Shown: piece after piece, positions 26,419 to 33,923 of the stretch
Layout of the letters: the number at the start of each line of letters is the position of its first letter
How positions within the stretch are numbered: the first letter of the stretch is position 1
Assembly (NCBI RefSeq): GCF_000378745.1
Contig: NZ_KB905284.1
Location: 1-42,127 of the forward strand
Source of the DNA: Prevotella amnii DSM 23384 = JCM 14753
Lineage (GTDB): Bacteria > Bacteroidota > Bacteroidia > Bacteroidales > Bacteroidaceae
Reading direction: 5' to 3'
Length of the DNA stretch: 42,127 bases
Translations under genes and position numbers: made by a program
The notes under the pieces: model-generated
The model's database searches: none
Told to the model about the DNA's origin: nothing
What the model saw: only the letters and a program-made list of their open reading frames with translations

Positions 26419-26423
26419 CAAAG

Positions 26424-27467
26424 ATGAACAAGACAATTATAGAAAAACTTCCCTTATTGGGTAAGACTCTTTTTGAGCTAAAGCAAATAGCTAAAGATCT
26501 TGGTTTACCTGCCTTTGCGGGTAAACAAATAGCAGAATGGCTATATATAAAGCATATTAAGAGTATTGATGAGATGACTAACATATCGAAAGCTAATCGT
26601 GAGAAGCTTTCAAAGGTATATACTATTGGCTGTAAAGCTCCCATAGATGCACAATACTCAAAAGATGGTACAATAAAATATCTTTTCCCTACGGAAGAAG
26701 ATAAATTTGTAGAGACAGTTTATATCCCTGATAACGACCGTGCTACGCTATGTGTTTCATCACAAGTAGGTTGTAAAATGAATTGCTTATTTTGTCAAAC
26801 TGGGAAGCAAGGATTTGAAGGAAACTTATCGGTAACAGATATTCTTAATCAAATTTATTCATTACCTGAGCGAGAAAAGCTAACAAATATAGTTTTCATG
26901 GGTCAAGGTGAGCCTATGAACAATATAGACAATGTGTTACGTACTACTGAGATTATGACAGCAGAGTATGCATATGCATGGTCGCCTAAACGTATAACGG
27001 TAAGTAGTGTAGGAGTAAAAAACAAATTAAAAAGATTCTTAGACGAGAGCCAGTGTCAGGTAGCTATAAGCATGCATTCTCCTTTAGAGGAACAGCGAAA
27101 GGAGTTGATGCCTGCAGAGCGAGCTATGAGCATAAAAGAGGTAATAAATCTTTTACATAATTATGATTTTTCGCACCAGCGTAGATTGTCTTTTGAATAT
27201 ATTGTTTTTGGTGGGAAGAATGATAGTTTAGAACATGCTAAAGCTATAATAAATCTTGTAAAAGGATTAGAGTGCAGGGTTAATCTCATTAGGTTTCATC
27301 AAATACCAAATGTTCCTTTAAAGGGGTCTGATATTTCTACAATGGAACATTTTCGTGATTACTTAACAAGGCATGGTGTTTTTACAACTATTCGTGCCAG
27401 CAGAGGACAGGATATTTTTGCAGCATGTGGTCTGCTTTCTACGGCAAAGAAGAAAGAAAATGTATAA
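26424..27467 (+). CDS. rlmN: Dual-specificity 23S rRNA/tRNA (adenine-C2) methyltransferase
   Basis: RlmN is a radical-SAM enzyme that methylates C2 of A2503 in 23S rRNA and A37 in some tRNAs. The 347-aa protein has the helical N-terminal domain (~1-70), the radical-SAM cysteines Cys117-x3-Cys121-x2-Cys124, GQGEPMNN (about residue 164-171), and the C-terminal methyl-carrier Cys in IRASRGQDIFAACG. The start at 26424 is chosen over a TTG at 26298 because family members begin at about this point and the promoter-like TAACTTTGC lies between the two. Its stop overlaps the next gene's start by 8 bases. Confidence 0.95.
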   Translation: MNKTIIEKLPLLGKTLFELKQIAKDLGLPAFAGKQIAEWLYIKHIKSIDEMTNISKANREKLSKVYTIGCKAPIDAQYSKDGTIKYLFPTEEDKFVETVYIPDNDRATLCVSSQVGCKMNCLFCQTGKQGFEGNLSVTDILNQIYSLPEREKLTNIVFMGQGEPMNNIDNVLRTTEIMTAEYAYAWSPKRITVSSVGVKNKLKRFLDESQCQVAISMHSPLEEQRKELMPAERAMSIKEVINLLHNYDFSHQRRLSFEYIVFGGKNDSLEHAKAIINLVKGLECRVNLIRFHQIPNVPLKGSDISTMEHFRDYLTRHGVFTTIRASRGQDIFAACGLLSTAKKKENV

Positions 27468-28377
27468 AAATATTTATTACTTTTGTCTACTCCCCATTAT
27501 ATTATTTGCTTTTTTAGGGTGTAAAGATATAGCAAGTAGACCTAAAAGTGTAGGTAAACCATATGAGGTATTAGTTGTGGGCGATGTGAATAATATTGTA
27601 TATAATGCCCTATCTGTGCCTACACCGGGATTGCTCCAGGCTGAACCCATGGTAGATGTAATAAAAGCTAAAAAATTATCTGTGAGTAATAATAACTTTC
27701 GTACAATAGTAGTAGTACAGATAAAGAAGATAACTAAAAAAGGTATACCTTCAATCTGCTTAATAGAAAAAGATAATGAGTTCGTAGACAACCAATTAGT
27801 TATTTATATTAAAGCAGAAGATGAGGCTGTATTAAAAAGAATAATGCCAGAAGTTCTCATAAAAATTCTTCAAAAAGAGATTATGCGAGAGCAACAAAAT
27901 CTCATTCAAAAACCTAATAATAAGGCGGAAGCATTAGTACTGAAACTTTTTAGGAAACAAATAAGTTTACCAACAGAGCTCACAGAAAGCAAAGTGGGAA
28001 AAGACTTTTTGTGGTTATCTAATAATGCTTCAGAAGGAATGATGAATATTTGTCTTTATTATATTAATGAAAAAAAGTTTCAAGCACAGCATGATAGTGT
28101 TATGCAACAAAACATTCAAGGAACTCAGAAAGGTGATTATCTTGCCCTTGCTAATATATCAAGTAAAACTATAAGCAAACATACAGGTAACATAACAATA
28201 CGAGGAACATGGCAGATGAAGAAAGATGCAATGGGAGGAAGTTTTGTTACTTACTTATTACCAAAGGTCAGAAAGCAAGATAAATGTTTAGCAGTAGAGG
28301 CTTTCCTTTTTGCTCCAGAAAAAGAAAAACGTAATCGTATGCGTCGACTGGAAGCTGCCTTATATACGTTACACTGA
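27460..28377 (+). CDS. DUF4837 family lipoprotein
   Basis: This is a 305-aa product from ATG 27460 with a lipoprotein signal peptide whose lipobox ends FLGC (Cys21). It is followed by SRPKSVGKPYEVLVVGD, the conserved opening of the DUF4837 family of Bacteroidetes, whose function is unknown. The C-terminal region has GTWQMKKDAMGGSFVTY and a final alpha-helical segment. It overlaps the rlmN stop by 8 bases, so the two are translationally coupled, and it precedes the PdxA homologue by 51 bases. A longer frame begins at 27373 but would lack the signal peptide, so it is rejected. Confidence 0.85.
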   Translation: MYKNIYYFCLLPIILFAFLGCKDIASRPKSVGKPYEVLVVGDVNNIVYNALSVPTPGLLQAEPMVDVIKAKKLSVSNNNFRTIVVVQIKKITKKGIPSICLIEKDNEFVDNQLVIYIKAEDEAVLKRIMPEVLIKILQKEIMREQQNLIQKPNNKAEALVLKLFRKQISLPTELTESKVGKDFLWLSNNASEGMMNICLYYINEKKFQAQHDSVMQQNIQGTQKGDYLALANISSKTISKHTGNITIRGTWQMKKDAMGGSFVTYLLPKVRKQDKCLAVEAFLFAPEKEKRNRMRRLEAALYTLH

Positions 28378-28428
28378 AAATTCTTATGATAAAAAACATA
28401 TTAAACACTTACCAACTCATATTACAGA

Positions 28429-29529
28429 ATGGAAAATAACAAAAAACTACGCGTTGCGATAACCCATGGTGATACTAATGGGACTGGTTATGAACTTATT
28501 TTTAAAACTTTTGCAGAACCAGGCATGTTAGACCTTTGTACGCCCATTGTTTATGGATCGCCCAAAGTAGCTACTTATCACCGCAATGCTTTAAATATAG
28601 AGGCTAATTTTACTATCATTAATGATGCCACAGAAATGGCAGAAAACAAAGTTAATCTATTACCAATATTAGAAGAGGAGGTAAAAGTAGACCTTGGAGA
28701 AGCATCTGAAGAATCGGGTAATGCAGGCTTAGTAGCAATAGATCGTGCTTTAGAAGATTATAAAAAAGGTCTGTTTGATGTTCTTGTAACATGTCCGTTA
28801 GATAATAATTATAAATTTCATTTTAGCGGGCAAAGTCGTTATATAAACGATCATCTTGGTATAATGACAGAAGGTTTGACTATATTAGTAAATGAAGGCT
28901 TGCGTATAGCTTTAGCTACACGCAACTTACCTTTAAAGGACGTATGCGAATGTTTGACAAAGAATGTTATCGTAAAGCAAGCCACTCTTCTTCATAACTG
29001 TCTAAAACGCGACTTTCGTGTATCATGTCCTCGAATAGCCTTGCTGGGAGTAAATCCTAAAGCAGGAGATAGCGGATTATTAGGTTCAGAAGAAGTAGAT
29101 ATTATACAGCCAGCCATAGAAGAGTTAGCAAGTAATGGGATACAAGCTTTTGGAGCTTATCCTTCTGATACTTTCTTTGGCAATGGTGATTATGAACAGT
29201 TTGATGGTATTCTTGCAATGTATTACGAACAAGCATTTACACCTTTTCATATTATTCCTGCTACTAATGGAATAAACTATACAGCAGGATTATCTTTAAT
29301 ACGTACAGCTCCTGATATGCCTAATAATTTGTCGCAAGCAGGTAAAAATATAGTAAAAATAGATGCTTTTCGAAATGCTATTTATACAGCTATTGATATT
29401 TATCGTAATCGTTCTAATTATGATGAACCTTTTGCTAATCCTTTACCTAAGCTTTATAAAGAGCGTAAAGAAGAAGGCGAGAAAGTACGTTTTGCTATAA
29501 AACGCAATGATAATATGCCTAAAGAGTAA
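28429..29529 (+). CDS. pdxA: PdxA-family protein with substituted active-site residues
   Basis: The full-length 366-aa protein is clearly homologous to 4-hydroxythreonine-4-phosphate dehydrogenase (vitamin B6 synthesis): ITHGDTNGTGYE (11-22), VYGSPK (41-46), GLLGSEEVDIIQPAIEEL, GVNP.AGD.GLLG and NYTAGLSLIRT. The metal-binding histidines known in E. coli PdxA (His166, 211, 266, from memory) are here Asn166 (ATRNLPL for ATTHLPL), Lys211 (NPKAGD for NPHAGE) and Tyr266 (MYYEQ for MYHDQ). The substrate loop FPGHTE is FSGQSR (132-137), and the DHGTA motif is DMPNN (296-300). The frame is unbroken and the fold motifs are kept, so it is not a decaying pseudogene by appearance. PdxA catalysis is therefore doubtful. 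It is third in the rlmN-DUF4837 operon and has a hairpin downstream. Confidence 0.85.
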   Translation: MENNKKLRVAITHGDTNGTGYELIFKTFAEPGMLDLCTPIVYGSPKVATYHRNALNIEANFTIINDATEMAENKVNLLPILEEEVKVDLGEASEESGNAGLVAIDRALEDYKKGLFDVLVTCPLDNNYKFHFSGQSRYINDHLGIMTEGLTILVNEGLRIALATRNLPLKDVCECLTKNVIVKQATLLHNCLKRDFRVSCPRIALLGVNPKAGDSGLLGSEEVDIIQPAIEELASNGIQAFGAYPSDTFFGNGDYEQFDGILAMYYEQAFTPFHIIPATNGINYTAGLSLIRTAPDMPNNLSQAGKNIVKIDAFRNAIYTAIDIYRNRSNYDEPFANPLPKLYKERKEEGEKVRFAIKRNDNMPKE

Positions 29530-29542
29530 GATATAAAGTTAA

Positions 29543-29584
29543 GCAGAAATTAAGTCGGTGTCTTTTCCGAGACTTAATTTCTGC
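29543..29584 (+). terminator. Long stem-loop after the PdxA-family gene
   Basis: GCAGAAATTAAGTC (29543-29556) pairs perfectly with GACTTAATTTCTGC (29571-29584), 14 bp with a 14-base loop in which further GG/CC pairs are possible. It lies 14 bases after the stop, between convergent genes. No T-run follows on either strand, so it may be a 3'-end stabilising structure or a Rho-linked end rather than a classical terminator. Confidence 0.6.
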
Positions 29585-29640
29585 CATATTATAATATATA
29601 TGTATGCTTATATCGTATATGAAATGGTGCTTTTCTAATT

Positions 29641-31035
29641 TTATTTTTCCATATCATATACTACTTGCATGAGCTTTTTACCTAAATCATCAGCTTCTTC
29701 CATAGTTTTTGCTTCGCTATAAACACGTATGATAGGTTCCGTGTTAGATTTTCTAAGATGTACCCACGATTCAGGGAAATCGAGCTTTATGCCGTCAATA
29801 TCAGTAATAGCTACATCTGTATTATTACAATAAAGCTCTTTTATCTTATTAAGGATAGCATCTATATCAGTACCTTTAGTAAGATCTATACGATTCTTTG
29901 CCATAAAGTATTTTGGATAAGTATCACGTAGTTCACTCACTTTCATACCTTTTTGAGCTAATAATGTTAAGAATAAGGCTATACCTACAAGAGCATCACG
30001 CCCATAGTGAGACTCTGGGTATATTACTCCACCATTTCCTTCTCCACCTATAACAGCATTTACCTCCTTCATTTTAGTAGTAACATTTACTTCTCCTACG
30101 GCAGAAGGATAATATTTACCACCATGTTTTTCAGTAACATCGCGTAAAGCACGTGTAGAACTTAAATTACTTACAGTGTTGCCTTTCGTATTATCGAGAA
30201 TGTAATCGGCTACAGCTACAAGAGTATATTCTTCACCAAACATCTTACCATCTTCCTGAATGAAAGCTAAACGGTCAACATCAGGGTCTACCACTATTCC
30301 AAGATCATAACCTCCTTTTGATAATTCATTCATTATGCTGGTGAGATTTTTCTCTATTGGCTCAGGATTGTGTGCAAAGTCGCCATTAGCTTTGCCATTA
30401 ATAAAAGTGTAATCGACGCCTAATCTATCAAGTAGCTGAGGTAAAATCACACCACCTACAGAGTTTATTGAGTCTACTACAACTCTAAACTTACTCTTCT
30501 TTATAGCATCAACATCTACTAAATTGAGGTCTAATACAGCCTCAACGTGTCGTTCATCGAAAGTATCATCATCACGATAAGATCCTAAGGCATCAACACC
30601 AGCATAGTCGAAATCTTCAGATTCTGCAATACTTAATACTTCAGCACCCTCTTTAGCTGTAAGAAATTCCCCCTCATTATTTAATAATTTCAAAGCATTC
30701 CATTGACGAGGATTATGTGATGCTGTAATTATAATACCTCCATCAGCCTCCGACATACGAACAGCCAATTCTGTTGTTGGGGTAGTAGCTAAGCCTATAT
30801 TAATTACATCAGCTCCCATACCCATTAAAGTGCCACATACAATGTTTTTTACCATCTTGCCTGATATGCGAGCATCACGACCTACAACTATCTTTAGCTT
30901 TTTATTTGGGTGTTTACGACCAATAAAAGTGGTATAAGCTGTAGTAAACTTTACTATGTCTAAAGGGTTTAAGGTATCGCCAACATGACCTCCTATAGTG
31001 CCACGGATACCTGAAATTGATTTTATTAAAGTCAT
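29641..31035 (-). CDS. glmM: Phosphoglucosamine mutase
   Basis: GlmM converts glucosamine 6-phosphate to glucosamine 1-phosphate for UDP-GlcNAc and hence peptidoglycan and LPS. The 464-aa protein has the phosphoserine loop TASHNP (Ser106), the metal loop DPDVDR (about 247-252), the sugar-binding GGEGNGG (about 325-331), and the C-terminal phosphate-binding RKSNTEPIIRVYSEA. It is of the archaeal/Bacteroidales-like subgroup rather than the E. coli type, so phosphomannomutase activity cannot be excluded. It lies 26 bases after the DUF4827 gene in the same operon. Confidence 0.9.
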   Translation of the reverse strand: MTLIKSISGIRGTIGGHVGDTLNPLDIVKFTTAYTTFIGRKHPNKKLKIVVGRDARISGKMVKNIVCGTLMGMGADVINIGLATTPTTELAVRMSEADGGIIITASHNPRQWNALKLLNNEGEFLTAKEGAEVLSIAESEDFDYAGVDALGSYRDDDTFDERHVEAVLDLNLVDVDAIKKSKFRVVVDSINSVGGVILPQLLDRLGVDYTFINGKANGDFAHNPEPIEKNLTSIMNELSKGGYDLGIVVDPDVDRLAFIQEDGKMFGEEYTLVAVADYILDNTKGNTVSNLSSTRALRDVTEKHGGKYYPSAVGEVNVTTKMKEVNAVIGGEGNGGVIYPESHYGRDALVGIALFLTLLAQKGMKVSELRDTYPKYFMAKNRIDLTKGTDIDAILNKIKELYCNNTDVAITDIDGIKLDFPESWVHLRKSNTEPIIRVYSEAKTMEEADDLGKKLMQVVYDMEK

Positions 31036-31061
31036 AATAGTTTTTTATACTTAAATATTTC

Positions 31062-31703
31062 TTATTCTAATCCTCTTTGGAAAGTTATATCATACATACA
31101 AGGATAAACATCATGAGTGGCATTTGCTTGACCTTGCTGTGATGGGACTATAAGCCTAACATGGGCTAACTTAGAGCTTGAATGGATTAATCTTCCAATC
31201 TTTAAATAAGGTATAGGCACTAACCAGCCGCTTGGTACTGACGTGCTGCCATAAACAGTAGCCATAAGACTTGAAGCATTATTAAAAGAAGCTGTGTACG
31301 TACCTTTAAAGTTGGTTAAAGAGATTTTATCTACAACACTACTCCATAGCAATGTATTGTTTGATAATTGTATAGTGCCTGTTAATATATTATATTCCGA
31401 AAATCGTATAAGTATGCGTGCAGTCTCTCCACTTTTTATAAAATCGCCTGTACCTTTTTCCCTAATCTGCATATAAACACCGCTATTAGGAAACAAAACA
31501 TATTGATTTTTTATAGTGTCTGTAGTGTTATTCTGGCTAGCAAATTGCTCTTGGCTTATTACATTTATTTTATTTTTTATAATATAAGAATTTATAGCAT
31601 TATTCTCGCGATCTAATTGATCAGCATAAGTTTCATGTTTGTTGCATGAAGATATTACTATAACACTTGCAGCTAATGCGCATAAGGAAAATATTTTTTT
31701 CAT
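31062..31703 (-). CDS. DUF4827 family lipoprotein, FKBP-like
   Basis: The 213-aa product begins MKKIFSLCALAASVIVISSC, a lipoprotein signal peptide with Cys20 as the acylated residue. An upstream in-frame start at 31730 would add nine residues and is not preferred. The body includes YIIKNKINVIS, GVYMQIREKGTGDFIKSGETARILIRFSEYN, the pattern of FKBP-like folds found in DUF4827. Peptidyl-prolyl isomerase activity is not established. It forms an operon with glmM, as is seen elsewhere in Bacteroidales, and has a -7 box at 31728-31735. Confidence 0.85.
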   Translation of the reverse strand: MKKIFSLCALAASVIVISSCNKHETYADQLDRENNAINSYIIKNKINVISQEQFASQNNTTDTIKNQYVLFPNSGVYMQIREKGTGDFIKSGETARILIRFSEYNILTGTIQLSNNTLLWSSVVDKISLTNFKGTYTASFNNASSLMATVYGSTSVPSGWLVPIPYLKIGRLIHSSSKLAHVRLIVPSQQGQANATHDVYPCMYDITFQRGLE

Positions 31704-31727
31704 TCTTTTAATTATTAATATACCTTG

Positions 31728-31735
31728 CAAAGGTA
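31728..31735 (-). promoter_or_regulatory. -7 promoter box of the DUF4827-glmM operon
   Basis: Minus-strand TACCTTTG followed by C, 24 bases before the preferred ATG at 31703. The position of this box so close to the alternative start at 31730 is the reason the shorter protein is preferred. Confidence 0.6.
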
Positions 31736-31882
31736 AGAAAAGTAATTAAGAAAGCTATTTTATACTTTGATTTTATATCTTTTTTATTTTTTATTTAGCA
31801 TAATATCTATTTGAAGTATATATAAGTGTGATGTATTTGTAGAAAAAGAGGGTAAAAGTTTTCTATTATAGCAGAAAAATCT

Positions 31883-31890
31883 TACTTTTG
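31883..31890 (+). promoter_or_regulatory. -7 promoter box of the etfB operon
   Basis: TACTTTTG followed by C, 53 bases before the etfB ATG. The -33 element is not clear. Confidence 0.55.
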
Positions 31891-31943
31891 CCATAACATA
31901 CTCGTAAACTAAATATCATATATAAAACAAATAATATATAACT

Positions 31944-32813
31944 ATGAGTTTAAAAATTGTAGTACTTGCTAAACAAGTGCCAGATACACGTAATGTGGGA
32001 AAGGACGCAATGACAGCGGCAGGTACAGTTAATCGAGCAGCTCTTCCTGCTATTTTTAATCCAGAAGACTTAAATGCTTTAGAACAAGCATTAAGGTTAA
32101 AAGAACAAAATCCTGATTCTACGGTAGGTGTATTAACAATGGGGCCTCCACGTGCTGGTGAAATTATTCGTCAAAGTCTTTATAGAGGAGCAGACACAGG
32201 TTGGCTGCTTACCGACCGCAAGTTTGCGGGTGCCGACTCTTTAGCTACTTCTTATGCTTTATCTATGGCAATAAAAAAAATAGGAAATGTTGATATTGTC
32301 ATTGGTGGACGTCAGGCTATAGATGGTGATACTGCACAGGTAGGACCTCAAGTAGCTCAAAAATTAGGATTAAATCAAGTAACATATGCAGAAGAGATAG
32401 TTAAAATAGAAAACGGAAAGGCTATTATTCGTCGTCATATTGATGGTGGGGTAGAAGTGGTAGAAGCTCCTTTACCTGTACTTATCACAGTAAATGGTTC
32501 TGCAGCACCAGCTCGTCCTTGTAATGTTAAGCGTATAATGAAATATAAGTATGCTACTTGTCCTATGGAGCGTACAGGTAAAGAGACGTGGCAATATCTT
32601 TATGATGAGCGTCCTTATTTAACACTTAATCAGTGGTCTGTGGCAGATGTTAATGGTGATGAGGCTCAATGTGGTTTAGCTGGTTCACCTACTATGGTAA
32701 AAGCTGTGCAGAATATTGTGTTTCAAGCAAAAGAGAGTAAAACGCTTAGTAGCTCAGATGAAGATATAGAAGGATTCATGAAAGAGTTATTAGAAGAAAA
32801 GATTATAGGCTAA
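31944..32813 (+). CDS. etfB: Electron transfer flavoprotein subunit beta
   Basis: EtfB forms the AMP- or FAD-carrying half of the electron transfer flavoprotein that accepts electrons from acyl-CoA dehydrogenase. The 289-aa protein has AKQVPDT near the start, NPEDLNALEQALRLKE (about 37-52), VGVLTMGPP (about 58-66), DIVIGGRQAIDGDTAQVGPQVA (about 114-135) and PVLITVNG. It is the first of three genes, etfB-etfA-acyl-CoA dehydrogenase, 14 bases from etfA. Whether it is a simple or a bifurcating type cannot be settled by eye. Confidence 0.93.
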   Translation: MSLKIVVLAKQVPDTRNVGKDAMTAAGTVNRAALPAIFNPEDLNALEQALRLKEQNPDSTVGVLTMGPPRAGEIIRQSLYRGADTGWLLTDRKFAGADSLATSYALSMAIKKIGNVDIVIGGRQAIDGDTAQVGPQVAQKLGLNQVTYAEEIVKIENGKAIIRRHIDGGVEVVEAPLPVLITVNGSAAPARPCNVKRIMKYKYATCPMERTGKETWQYLYDERPYLTLNQWSVADVNGDEAQCGLAGSPTMVKAVQNIVFQAKESKTLSSSDEDIEGFMKELLEEKIIG

Positions 32814-32827
32814 AATAAGGCAAAGTA

Positions 32828-33850
32828 ATGAATAATGTTTTTGTATATTGTGAGCTTGAAGGTACTACAGTACAGGAAGTTTCACTAGAATTATTAACTA
32901 AGGGAAGAAAACTTGCTAACGAGCTTCAAGTAGAATTACATGCTATTGTAGCAGGCTCTGGTATAAAAGGTAAAGTAGAATCTCAAGTGCTTCCTTATGG
33001 TATAGATAAGTTATTTGTGTTTGATGATGAGCATTTGTTTCCCTATACATCTGCACCTCATACAGATATTTTGGTTAATATCTTTAAAGAAGAATCTCCA
33101 CAGATATGCTTAATGGGGGCAACTGTTATTGGGCGAGACCTTGGTCCACGTGTATCATCTTCACTAACAAGTGGGTTAACTGCCGACTGTACTCAGTTAG
33201 AGATAGGCCCATATGATGATAAGAAAGAAGGTAAACACTATGATAAGATATTATATCAGATACGTCCAGCTTTTGGAGGAAATATTGTAGCTACGATAGT
33301 TAATCCTAAGCATCGTCCTCAAATGGCTACAGTACGTTCTGGAGTAATGCAGAAAGCTATTTATAATGGTAAGGCAAAAAATGAGGTGGTCTATCCTGAT
33401 GTAAACAAGTATGTTAGCAAGTTGAGTTATGCCGTAAAGGTGTTAGAACGTCATGTGGAAGCAGCTAAGCATAACTTAAAAGGATCTGCCATTGTTGTTG
33501 CTGGAGGCTATGGCGTAGGTTCTAAAGATAATTTTGAGTTATTATTCCAATTAGCAAAGGAGCTACATGGCGAAGTAGGTGCTAGTAGGGCAGCAGTAGA
33601 TGCTGGGTGGATAGATAATGATCGTCAAATAGGTCAAACTGGTATTACTGTTCACCCTAAGGTTTATATAGCTTGTGGTATTTCTGGTCAGATACAACAT
33701 ATAGCAGGTATGCAGGAATCGGGTATTATCATTTCTATAAATAGTGATCCTGATGCACCTATTAATCAGATTGCTGATTATGTTATAAATGGTACTATAG
33801 AAGAAGTGGTGCCTAAAATGATTAAGTATTATAAGCAAAATACAAAATGA
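32828..33850 (+). CDS. etfA: Electron transfer flavoprotein subunit alpha
   Basis: EtfA binds the FAD of the electron transfer flavoprotein. The 340-aa protein has the N-terminal domain (~1-200) and the FAD domain (~210-335) with AVDAGWIDNDRQIGQTGITVHPKVYIACGISG (about 255-286) and NSDPDAPINQIADYVI, the family signature. It is cotranscribed with etfB and with an acyl-CoA dehydrogenase that starts 73 bases later. Together they can oxidise or reduce short-chain acyl-CoA with electrons shuttled to NAD, ferredoxin or quinone; the partner is not encoded here. Confidence 0.93.
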   Translation: MNNVFVYCELEGTTVQEVSLELLTKGRKLANELQVELHAIVAGSGIKGKVESQVLPYGIDKLFVFDDEHLFPYTSAPHTDILVNIFKEESPQICLMGATVIGRDLGPRVSSSLTSGLTADCTQLEIGPYDDKKEGKHYDKILYQIRPAFGGNIVATIVNPKHRPQMATVRSGVMQKAIYNGKAKNEVVYPDVNKYVSKLSYAVKVLERHVEAAKHNLKGSAIVVAGGYGVGSKDNFELLFQLAKELHGEVGASRAAVDAGWIDNDRQIGQTGITVHPKVYIACGISGQIQHIAGMQESGIIISINSDPDAPINQIADYVINGTIEEVVPKMIKYYKQNTK

Positions 33851-33923
33851 AAAATAATTAAAGTCCTTTAAAAAGAGATTTTAAATCAGCAATTTTAAAG
33901 AAAAAACTTGAAAAGATATAATT

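Larger units (their letters stand above)
25790..26423. other. Long AT-rich divergent intergenic region
   Basis: This is 634 bases between the divergent GH125 and rlmN genes. It holds the GH125 -7 box (25827-25834), a plus-strand TATATTTG (25964-25971) directly followed by a 16-codon ORF (ATG 25974) that is probably fortuitous, and the rlmN -7 box (26411-26418). I see no gene, repeat or structured RNA in the remainder. Confidence 0.6.

Noticed and set aside
26298..26423. N-terminal extension of RlmN from a TTG start
   Set aside because: The extension is not in the family, has no ATG, and contains the likely promoter box TAACTTTGC.
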